Part shown: in pieces, positions 44,716 to 51,743 of the stretch
Numbering within the stretch: the stretch's first letter is position 1
How the letters are laid out: each line of letters starts with the position of its first letter
NCBI RefSeq assembly: GCF_003097235.1
Contig: NZ_QEQQ01000013.1
Span: 1 to 64,000, forward strand
Source of the DNA: Pseudomonas sp. CC120222-01a
Lineage (GTDB): Bacteria > Pseudomonadota > Gammaproteobacteria > Pseudomonadales > Pseudomonadaceae
DNA length: 64,000 nucleotides
Direction: 5' to 3'
Program-made: the position numbers and the translations under genes
Notes under the pieces: model-generated
Databases searched by the model: none
What the model was told of the DNA's origin: nothing
The model's input: the letters and a program-made list of their open reading frames with translations, nothing else

Positions 44716-45770
44716 CCAGCTACATCCTGCGGCGCCTGCTGCTGATCATCCCGACCTTGCTGGCGATCCTGCTGGTCAACTTCGCCATCGTCCAGGCCGC
44801 GCCCGGCGGCCCCGTCGAGCAGGCGGTGGCGCGGCTGCAGGGCCTGGGCGGCGGTGCGCCCGGCGCCCGGGCCGAAGTGGTACACGGTGAGTCCCGGGCC
44901 ACCCGTGGCCTGGACCCGAAGCTGATCGAGGAGATCAAGCGCCAGTACGGTTTCGACAAGACCGCCCCGGAGCGCTTGTGGCTGATGCTCGGCCAATACG
45001 CCCGGCTGGACTTTGGCCAGAGCTTCTTCCGCGGCGCCAAGGTCACCGACCTGATCCTCGACAAGTTGCCGGTGACCCTGTCGCTGGGCTTCTGGGCCAC
45101 GCTGATCACCTACCTGGTGTCGATCCCGCTGGGCATCCGCAAGGCGGTACGCCACGGCAGCCGCTTCGATGCCTGGAGCAGCGCGCTGATCGTTGTCGGC
45201 TATGCCCTGCCCTCGTTCCTGTTCGCGCTGCTGCTGATCGTGCTGTTCGCCGGCGGCACCTCACTGAACTGGTTCCCGGTCCGTGGCCTGGTCTCGGATG
45301 ATTTCGACCAGCTCAGCGTGCTGGGCAAGGTCGCCGATTACTTCTGGCACCTGGTGCTGCCGGTCGGTGCCCTGGTGATCGGTGGCTTTGCCACCCTCAC
45401 CCTGCTGACCAAGAACGCCTTTCTCGATGAAATCTCCCGCCAGTACGTGGTCACTGCACGCGCCAAGGGCCTGAGCGAACGCCGCGTGCTGTATGGGCAC
45501 GTATTGCGCAACGCCATGCTGCTGGTGCTGGCCGGCCTGCCCCAGGCGCTGATCACGGTGTTCTTCGCCGGCTCGTTGCTGATCGAGGTGATCTTCTCCC
45601 TCGACGGCCTTGGCCGCATGAGCTACGAAGCCGCGGTGTCACGGGACTACCCGGTGGTGTTCGGCACGCTGTTCATCTTCACCCTGGCTGGCCTGCTGTT
45701 CCGCCTGATCGGCGACCTGGCCTTCACCGTGCTCGACCCGCGCATCGACTTCGACACGAGGGCGCACTGA
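44712..45770 (+). CDS. yejB: YejB-like oligopeptide ABC permease
   Basis: The 352-residue protein has six hydrophobic segments, the N-terminal helix YILRRLLLIIPTLLAILLVN and the permease EAA loop (SRQYVVTARAKGLSERRVLY). It follows the binding-protein gene with an ATGA overlap and precedes yejE with a TGATG overlap. The insertion of about 60 residues after helix 1 (PGGPVEQAVARLQGLGGGAP) is typical of YejB. It forms the channel of a peptide importer with YejE. The missing ATPase must be encoded elsewhere. Confidence 0.92.
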   Translation: MTSYILRRLLLIIPTLLAILLVNFAIVQAAPGGPVEQAVARLQGLGGGAPGARAEVVHGESRATRGLDPKLIEEIKRQYGFDKTAPERLWLMLGQYARLDFGQSFFRGAKVTDLILDKLPVTLSLGFWATLITYLVSIPLGIRKAVRHGSRFDAWSSALIVVGYALPSFLFALLLIVLFAGGTSLNWFPVRGLVSDDFDQLSVLGKVADYFWHLVLPVGALVIGGFATLTLLTKNAFLDEISRQYVVTARAKGLSERRVLYGHVLRNAMLLVLAGLPQALITVFFAGSLLIEVIFSLDGLGRMSYEAAVSRDYPVVFGTLFIFTLAGLLFRLIGDLAFTVLDPRIDFDTRAH

Positions 45771-46786
45771 TGCTGTCGCCGGTTTCGCGTCGTCGTTTGC
45801 AGCGCTTTCGCCGCAACCGCCTGGGCTGGGTGTCGCTGTGGCTGTTCGCCGGCCTACTGGTGCTGAGCCTGTGCGCCGAACTGGTGGCCAACGACAAGCC
45901 GCTGCTGCTGAGCTACAAAGGCGATTTGTACATGCCAGCGCTCAAGCGCTACAGCGAGCAGCAGTTTGGCGGCCAGCTGCCGTTCCAGCCGGACTACCGC
46001 AGTGCCTATGTGCGCCAGCTGATCGAGGGTCAGGGCGGCTGGATGCTGTTCGCCCCCATCCCGTTCAGCGCCGACACACCCAACTACGACCTGCTGGTGC
46101 CCACCCCGAGCCCGCCGAGCGCGAGCAACTGGCTGGGGACTGACGACCAGGGTCGCGACGTGCTGGCGCGGGTTCTGTATGGCACGCGCACCTCGCTGTT
46201 GTTCGCCTTTGCCCTGACGGTGATCAGCGTGCTCATCGGTGTCGGTGCCGGCGCGCTGCAAGGCTATTACGGCGGCTGGGTGGACCTGTTCGGGCAGCGC
46301 TTGCTGGAGGTGTGGTCGGGGCTGCCGGTGCTGTACCTGCTGATCATCCTCAGTGGCTTTGTCGAGCCGGACTTCTGGTGGTTGCTGGGCATCATGGCGC
46401 TGTTCTCGTGGCTGGCCCTGGTCGATGTGGTCCGTGCCGAATTCCTGCGTGGGCGCAACCTCGAGTACGTGAAGGCAGCGCGTGCCCTTGGGCTGTCAGA
46501 CACCCTGGTGATGCTGCGCCATGTGCTGCCGAACGCGATGAACGCGACGTTTACCTATGTACCCTTCATGCTCACCGGGGCGATCACCACGCTGACGGCG
46601 CTGGATTTCCTCGGTTTCGGCATGCCCGCCGGCAGTGCTTCGTTGGGTGAGTTGGTGACCCAGGGCAAGCAGCACCTGGAAGCGCCGTGGCTGGGCTTTA
46701 CCGCGTTCTTCGCCCTGGCGGTGATCCTGTCGCTGCTGGTGTTTATCGGCGATGCCTTGCGTGAGGCGTTCGACCCCAGAGGATAG
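45770..46786 (+). CDS. yejE: YejE-like oligopeptide ABC permease
   Basis: The 338-residue protein has six hydrophobic segments and the family N-terminus (RRRLQRFRRNRLGWVSLWLF). The SYKGDLYMPALKRYSEQQFGG loop and NWLGTDDQGRDVLARVLYG follow. The EAA loop RNLEYVKAARALGLSDTLVM contacts an ATPase. It pairs with YejB. The stop is 18 bases before the sigma-54 activator gene, which may be read from the same transcript. Confidence 0.92.
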   Translation: MLSPVSRRRLQRFRRNRLGWVSLWLFAGLLVLSLCAELVANDKPLLLSYKGDLYMPALKRYSEQQFGGQLPFQPDYRSAYVRQLIEGQGGWMLFAPIPFSADTPNYDLLVPTPSPPSASNWLGTDDQGRDVLARVLYGTRTSLLFAFALTVISVLIGVGAGALQGYYGGWVDLFGQRLLEVWSGLPVLYLLIILSGFVEPDFWWLLGIMALFSWLALVDVVRAEFLRGRNLEYVKAARALGLSDTLVMLRHVLPNAMNATFTYVPFMLTGAITTLTALDFLGFGMPAGSASLGELVTQGKQHLEAPWLGFTAFFALAVILSLLVFIGDALREAFDPRG

Positions 46787-46803
46787 GTTTCAGGATTTTA
46801 CCC

Positions 46804-48186
46804 ATGCACGACAGCGACAGCCTCAAGGACTACCCCCAGGTACGGCAACTGGCGATCCGCTCGCTGTTCGAGATCATCGAGCAGTCCAGCGAAGGCACGG
46901 TGATCGTCGACCGTGATGCACGCATAGTCTGGATGAATGAACGTTACGCCCGGCGCTTCGGCCTGGCCGATGCCGGCAGCGCGATCGGCCAGCCGTGCGA
47001 GGCGGTCATCCCGGGCAGCCTGATGCGCCAGGTAGTGAGCGATGGCCGGCCAATCCTGCTGGACATGCTCGATACCCCCAATGAGCCGCTGGTGGTGATG
47101 CGCCTGCCGATCCACGATGCCCAGGGCGCCCTGATCGGCGCCATCGGCTTTGCCTTGTTCGAGGAGCTGCGCAGCCTGTCGCCCTTGCTCAAGCGCTATG
47201 CAAGCATGCAACAGGAACTGGCCAGCACCCGCTCGCAATTGCGTGCACGCCAGGCCAAGTACAGCTTCGCGCAGTTCGTCGGCAGCAGCCCGGCCAGCCT
47301 CGAAGCCAAACGTCGCGCGCGGCGCGGTGCGGGCAGCGATTCGCCGGTGCTGCTGCTGGGCGAAACCGGCACTGGCAAAGAGTTGCTGGCCCATGCCATC
47401 CATGCGGCTTCGGCGCGGGCGCACAAGGCCTTTGTCAGCATCAACAGTGCGGCAATCCCCGAAAACCTGCTGGAAGCCGAGTTCTTCGGCACCGCGCCTG
47501 GCGCCTTCACCGGTGCCGACCGCAAGGGCCGCAGCGGCAAACTACAACTGGCCGAGGGTGGCACCTTGTTCCTCGACGAGATTGGTGACATGCCCCTGGC
47601 GCTACAGAGCAAGCTGCTGCGCGTACTGCAGGAAAAGGAGTACGAACCGGTCGGCTCGAACCAGATGCTGCGCAGCGACGTGCGCATCATCGCCGCCACC
47701 TCCATCGACCTGCAGGCGGCCATGGCCCGCGGGGCATTTCGTGCCGACCTGTACTACCGGTTGAATGTGCTGCCGATCGAAGTGCCGCCGCTGCGCGAGC
47801 GGCTCGAGGACTTGCCGGCGCTGTGCGAAGCGATCCTGGCCGAGCTGGGCAGCCAGTACGAATTGGAACAGGACGCCCAGGCATTGCTGGCGCGGCATCG
47901 GTGGCCGGGGAATATTCGTGAGCTGCGCAATGTGCTGGAACGGGCGACGTTGCTGGCTGACCAGCCACGCCTTGGTGTCGCCGACCTGGCGGCGGCGCTA
48001 GGGCCGCTGAGCCCGGTCGCGGGTCAGGAACAACGGATGAGCTATCGTGAGGCGTGTGAACAGTTCGAGCGCAGGCTGATTGCCGGGGCGTTGGCCGAGC
48101 ATGCGGGCAACGTGCCCGAGGCTGCCAAGGCGTTAGGGTTGGGACGCTCGACCTTGTACAAGAAAATGGTTGCATTCGGTCTCTGA
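46804..48186 (+). CDS. Sigma-54-dependent activator (PAS-AAA+-Fis HTH)
   Basis: The 460-residue protein has an N-terminal PAS domain (about residues 20-130, EGTVIVDRDARIVWMNERYA), a AAA+ domain with Walker A GETGTGKE, the sigma-54 contact GAFTGAD and Walker B GGTLFLDEIGD, and a Fis-type helix-turn-helix (NVPEAAKALGLGRSTLYKKM). Lack of a response-regulator receiver domain suggests direct ligand sensing by the PAS domain. It lies beside a hydroxybutyrate transporter and dehydrogenase that have a sigma-54 promoter, so it is their probable activator. Confidence 0.94.
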   Translation: MHDSDSLKDYPQVRQLAIRSLFEIIEQSSEGTVIVDRDARIVWMNERYARRFGLADAGSAIGQPCEAVIPGSLMRQVVSDGRPILLDMLDTPNEPLVVMRLPIHDAQGALIGAIGFALFEELRSLSPLLKRYASMQQELASTRSQLRARQAKYSFAQFVGSSPASLEAKRRARRGAGSDSPVLLLGETGTGKELLAHAIHAASARAHKAFVSINSAAIPENLLEAEFFGTAPGAFTGADRKGRSGKLQLAEGGTLFLDEIGDMPLALQSKLLRVLQEKEYEPVGSNQMLRSDVRIIAATSIDLQAAMARGAFRADLYYRLNVLPIEVPPLRERLEDLPALCEAILAELGSQYELEQDAQALLARHRWPGNIRELRNVLERATLLADQPRLGVADLAAALGPLSPVAGQEQRMSYREACEQFERRLIAGALAEHAGNVPEAAKALGLGRSTLYKKMVAFGL

Positions 48187-48207
48187 TTAGAGACGTGTGT
48201 TTCTGTT

Positions 48208-48330
48208 TTGAGATTGCCGCGAGGGCTTCGCCCTCGATCGCGGATAAATCCGCTCCTACAGGGGGTAAGCGGTCTCCTGTAGGAGCGGATTTATCCGCGA
48301 TGGGCCGCGCAGCGGCCCCTGCAATCTCAA
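48208..48330. repeat. Complex palindrome of the GGATAAATCC REP type
   Basis: Outer arms TTGAGATTGC / GCAATCTCAA (48208-48217, 48321-48330) enclose inverted units CGCGGATAAATCCGCTCCTA... with CCTGTAGGAGCGGATTTATC. It lies after the activator gene in a 270-base gap and precedes the sigma-54 promoter. It differs in subtype from the other REPs. Confidence 0.85.
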
Positions 48331-48390
48331 ATTGGAGACACAACCATTAACCAAGAACAAAAAATCCTTTAACTTCATATAGTTACGAAG

Positions 48391-48407
48391 TTGGCACGAT
48401 TCCCGCT
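48391..48407 (+). promoter_or_regulatory. Sigma-54 promoter of the hydroxybutyrate genes
   Basis: TTGGCACGATTCCCGCT has GG and GC separated by 10 bases, at 50 bases before the permease start. An AACTTC-N10-GAAGTT dyad (48371-48392) touches its -24 end. Confidence 0.72.
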
Positions 48408-48456
48408 ATCTCCCGGTCACCCATAACAACAAGACTCACCCAGGAGATCCATCCCG

Positions 48457-49848
48457 ATGACCGTGCTCATCGCCCTCGCCGCTCTGGCCCTGCTGATGCT
48501 GGCCGCCTACCGCGGTTACAGCGTGATCCTCTTCGCCCCCATCGCCGCCCTCGGCGCCGTCCTGCTCACTGACCCGGCCGCCGTGGCCCCCGCGTTCACC
48601 GGGGTGTTCATGGAGAAGATGGTCGGCTTCATCAAGCTATACTTCCCGGTGTTCCTGCTCGGTGCCGTGTTCGGCAAGCTCATCGAGCTGTCCGGCTTCT
48701 CGCGCTCGATCGTCGCCGCCGCCATCCGCCTGCTCGGCACCCGCCAGGCGATGCTGGTGATCGTGCTGGTCTGTGCCCTGCTCACCTACGGCGGCGTGTC
48801 GTTGTTCGTGGTGGTGTTCGCGGTGTATCCGTTCGCCGCCGAGATGTTCCGCCAGAGCGACATCCCCAAGCGCCTGATCCCGGCAACCATCGCCCTGGGT
48901 GCGTTCTCGTTCACCATGGATGCCCTGCCCGGCACCCCGCAGATCCAGAACATCATCCCCAGCACCTTCTTCAACACCACCGCCTGGGCCGCGCCGTGGC
49001 TCGGGCTGATCGGCACATTGTTCGTGTTCTGCACCGGCATGCTCTATCTGCAGCGCCAGCGCAACAAGGCCCAGCGTGCGGGTGAAGGCTACGGCAGCAA
49101 CCTGCGCAACGAACCTGAAACCGCCGCCGACCTGGCCCTGCCCAACCCCTGGCTGGCCCTGTCGCCGCTGGTGCTGGTGGGGGTGATGAACCTGCTGTTC
49201 ACCCACTGGATCCCGCAGTGGTACGGCCCCAGCCATACCCTGCAATTGCCGGGCATGAGTGCACCGGTCAATAGCGACGTGGCCAAGCTCACGGCAATCT
49301 GGGCGGTGCAGGCAGCCCTGCTGGTGGGCATCCTGATGGTGCTGGTGTGTGCCTTCGGGGTGATCCGCGAGCGCCTGGCCGAAGGCACCAAGAGTGCAGT
49401 CGGCGGCGCCCTGCTGGCGGCCATGAACACCGCCTCCGAGTATGGCTTTGGCGCAGTCATCGCTTCGCTGCCGGGCTTTCTGGTGCTGGCTGATGCGCTG
49501 CGCGGGATTCCCAACCCGCTGGTCAACGAAGCGATCACCGTGACCTTGCTGGCCGGCATCACCGGCTCCGCCTCGGGCGGCATGAGCATTGCCCTGGCGG
49601 CCATGAGCGACAGCTTCATCGCGGCGGCCCATGCCGCCAACATTCCCCTCGAAGTACTGCACCGGGTGGCCGCGATGGCCAGTGGCGGTATGGACACCCT
49701 GCCGCACAACGGCGCAGTGATCACCTTGCTGGCCGTGACCGGGCTGACCCACCGCGAAGCCTACAAGGACATTTTCGGTATTACCCTGATCAAGACCCTG
49801 GCGGTATTCGTGGTCATTGCCACGTTCTACGCCACCGGCATCGTCTAA
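48457..49848 (+). CDS. GntP-family permease, probable D-3-hydroxybutyrate transporter
   Basis: The 463-residue protein has about twelve hydrophobic segments and GntP-family motifs: FFNTTAWAAPWLGLIGTLFV, GSASGGMSIALAAMSDSFI and SGGMDTLPHNGAVITLLAVT. The family carries gluconate-like and hydroxy-acid substrates with protons. Because the next gene is a 3-hydroxybutyrate dehydrogenase 11 bases downstream, hydroxybutyrate is the probable substrate. Expression should require RpoN and the preceding activator. Confidence 0.9.
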   Translation: MTVLIALAALALLMLAAYRGYSVILFAPIAALGAVLLTDPAAVAPAFTGVFMEKMVGFIKLYFPVFLLGAVFGKLIELSGFSRSIVAAAIRLLGTRQAMLVIVLVCALLTYGGVSLFVVVFAVYPFAAEMFRQSDIPKRLIPATIALGAFSFTMDALPGTPQIQNIIPSTFFNTTAWAAPWLGLIGTLFVFCTGMLYLQRQRNKAQRAGEGYGSNLRNEPETAADLALPNPWLALSPLVLVGVMNLLFTHWIPQWYGPSHTLQLPGMSAPVNSDVAKLTAIWAVQAALLVGILMVLVCAFGVIRERLAEGTKSAVGGALLAAMNTASEYGFGAVIASLPGFLVLADALRGIPNPLVNEAITVTLLAGITGSASGGMSIALAAMSDSFIAAAHAANIPLEVLHRVAAMASGGMDTLPHNGAVITLLAVTGLTHREAYKDIFGITLIKTLAVFVVIATFYATGIV

Positions 49849-49859
49849 GGAGTTTCTGC

Positions 49860-50630
49860 ATGACTTTGAAAGGCAAGACGGCACTCGTCACCGGCTCCAC
49901 CAGCGGCATCGGCCTGGGCATCGCCCAGGTGCTGGCCCGCGCCGGGGCGAATATTGTGCTCAACGGTTTCGGCGACCCGTCGCCGGCAGTGGCAGAGATC
50001 GCCAGCCACGGCGTCAAAGTGGTCCACCACCCGGCGGACCTGTCCGATGTGGCGCAGATCGAAGCGCTGTTCGCAATGGCCGAGCGCGAGTTCGGCGGCG
50101 TCGACATCCTGGTCAGCAACGCCGGCATCCAGCACGTGGCGCCGGTGGAGCAGTTCCCGCTGGACAGCTGGGACACGATCATCGCCCTCAACCTCTCGGC
50201 CGTATTCCATGGCACCCGCCTGGCCCTGCCCGGCATGCGCGCGCGCAACTGGGGGCGGATCATCAACATTGCCTCGGTGCACGGGCTGGTCGGTTCCACC
50301 GGCAAGGCGGCCTACGTGGCGGCCAAGCACGGCGTGGTCGGGTTGACCAAGGTGGTGGGGCTCGAAACCGCCACCAGCAACGTCACTTGCAACGCCATCT
50401 GCCCAGGGTGGGTGCTGACCCCGCTGGTGCAGAAACAGATTGACGATCGTGCCGCCAACGGCGTCGATCCGCAGCAAGCGCAGCACGATCTGCTGGCCGA
50501 GAAGCAACCTTCGCTGGCCTTCGTCACCCCCGAACACCTCGGTGAGCTGGTACTCTTCCTGTGCAGCGAGGCCGGTAGCCAGGTTCGCGGTGCCGCCTGG
50601 AACGTCGATGGTGGCTGGTTGGCCCAGTGA
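49860..50630 (+). CDS. hbdH: D-3-hydroxybutyrate dehydrogenase
   Basis: The 256-residue SDR has TGSTSGIGLGI for NAD, NAGIQHVAPVEQFP, INIASVHGLVGSTGKAAYVAAKHG with the catalytic S, Y and K, and CNAICPGWVLTPLVQKQI, which is a typical 3-hydroxybutyrate dehydrogenase signature. It oxidises D-3-hydroxybutyrate to acetoacetate. An AAGGAG site overlaps the stop region of the permease gene. Together with the permease it forms a two-gene uptake and oxidation operon. Confidence 0.93.
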   Translation: MTLKGKTALVTGSTSGIGLGIAQVLARAGANIVLNGFGDPSPAVAEIASHGVKVVHHPADLSDVAQIEALFAMAEREFGGVDILVSNAGIQHVAPVEQFPLDSWDTIIALNLSAVFHGTRLALPGMRARNWGRIINIASVHGLVGSTGKAAYVAAKHGVVGLTKVVGLETATSNVTCNAICPGWVLTPLVQKQIDDRAANGVDPQQAQHDLLAEKQPSLAFVTPEHLGELVLFLCSEAGSQVRGAAWNVDGGWLAQ

Positions 50631-50685
50631 CGGGCGGCCTGGGCCTGGCAACGGTCTTGCACTCGTTTATCTGCAAGGAGGCCCT

Positions 50686-51165
50686 ATGCGCCCAACCCCT
50701 ATGACCGCGATCTTTGCCCTGACTCTGGCCGCCGCCGCTCCGGCGATGGCCGCCAGCCTCAAGGACGTCGCGCCCTATCCCGAGGCGGAAAAAGGCTTCA
50801 CCCGACAGGTCATCCACCTGCCGGCACAAACCGATGAATCGGCCCACAAGCTGGAAATCCTCGCGGGCAAGACACTGGAAGTGGACTGCAACCGCCAGCG
50901 CCTGGCCGGCAGCCTCGAGGAGCACACCCTCGAAGGCTGGGGCTACAGCTACTACCGCCTGGACAAGGTCGGTGGGCCAGCCAGCACCCTGATGGCCTGC
51001 CCGGATGGCAAGAAGACCCAGGCCTTCGTGCCGGTGGTCGGTGAAGGCTTCATGCTGCGCTACAACAGCAAGCTGCCCGTCGTGGTGTACGTGCCCAAGG
51101 GTGTCGAAGTGCGTTATCGCGTGTGGTCGGCATCGGAAGAGGTGCAAAAGGCTAAAGTGGAGTAA
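50686..51165 (+). CDS. eco: Ecotin, periplasmic serine protease inhibitor
   Basis: The 159-residue protein starts at ATG 50686 with AAGGAGG at 50675-50681. It has a signal peptide (FALTLAAAAPAMAAS) and the ecotin fold. The reactive loop STLMACPDGKK holds the P1 methionine, and VVVYVPKGVEVRYRVWSA is the C-terminal part. Ecotin dimers inhibit trypsin-like and elastase-like proteases and protect the cell from host or predator enzymes. It stands alone, 55 bases after hbdH, followed by a hairpin. Confidence 0.95.
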   Translation: MRPTPMTAIFALTLAAAAPAMAASLKDVAPYPEAEKGFTRQVIHLPAQTDESAHKLEILAGKTLEVDCNRQRLAGSLEEHTLEGWGYSYYRLDKVGGPASTLMACPDGKKTQAFVPVVGEGFMLRYNSKLPVVVYVPKGVEVRYRVWSASEEVQKAKVE

Positions 51166-51175
51166 GTCACCTCGA

Positions 51176-51194
51176 GGGCCCCTTCATGGGGCCC
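51176..51194 (+). terminator. Hairpin after ecotin gene
   Basis: GGGCCCC / GGGGCCC, 7-bp stem with loop TTCAT, 10 bases after the stop. No T-run. A short reading frame (51200-51298) follows that I cannot support as a gene. Confidence 0.5.
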
Positions 51195-51334
51195 CCAACA
51201 TGGTGCACGGGCTGCCGGTGAAAAATACCGACGCCCTGGCCAACCCGCAGGCGCTGGAGCAGTTTCGTGACCGCACGGAGCTGCGCGATCAGGCATAATG
51301 GCGCCCTTTTTTGCCCCGAAGCACAGGTGTACCC

Positions 51335-51610
51335 ATGAAAGCTCAAGCCCGCCACATCCTGGTCAAGACTGCTGACGAAGCCGAAAAGCTCAAGCAGCGC
51401 ATCGCCAACGGCGAGGCCTTCGACGTGCTGGCGAAGAAGTTCTCCACCTGTCCATCGGGCAAGCGCGGTGGTGACCTGGGCGAAGTGCGCCCGGGTCAGC
51501 TGGTAGGCGCGATCGATCAGGTGATCTTCAAGAAGCCCCTGCGCGTGGTGCACGGGCCGATCAAGAGCAAGTTCGGCTACCACCTGGTGCAGACCTTCTA
51601 TCGCGATTGA
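51335..51610 (+). CDS. Second parvulin-type peptidyl-prolyl isomerase
   Basis: The 91-residue protein starts at ATG 51335; an upstream in-frame ATG at 51311 lacks a ribosome site. It is a single parvulin domain (KAQARHILVKTADEAEKLKQ, KKFSTCPSGKRGGDLGEVRPG, VHGPIKSKFGYHLVQTFYR). It keeps the same length and motif order as the gene at 42495 and is probably a paralogue. Being cytoplasmic, it likely assists folding of nascent proteins. It is separated from ecotin by 169 bases and precedes the autotransporter. Confidence 0.93.
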   Translation: MKAQARHILVKTADEAEKLKQRIANGEAFDVLAKKFSTCPSGKRGGDLGEVRPGQLVGAIDQVIFKKPLRVVHGPIKSKFGYHLVQTFYRD

Positions 51611-51681
51611 TAGCCACGGGCCACCTAGCATTTTTGCCAGTTGCCCCGTGTTCGCGCATTACATACAACTCAGGCAGGGCC

Positions 51682-51706
51682 GACGCGGCGCTTGAAATGC
51701 CGCGTC
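51682..51706 (+). promoter_or_regulatory. Hairpin in the autotransporter 5' leader
   Basis: GACGCGGC / GCCGCGTC with a 9-base loop, 37 bases before ATG 51744. It could be the terminator of the preceding gene or a leader structure; no T-run is present. Confidence 0.35.
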
Positions 51707-51743
51707 AGGTAGTGGTCCCTCTAATGGACACGGAGACCTGCCT

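Noticed and set aside
51200..51298. Short frame MVHGLPVKNTDALANPQALEQ... after ecotin
   Set aside because: It has no clear ribosome site and starts in the loop side of the ecotin terminator hairpin. I do not recognise it and cannot separate it from chance.
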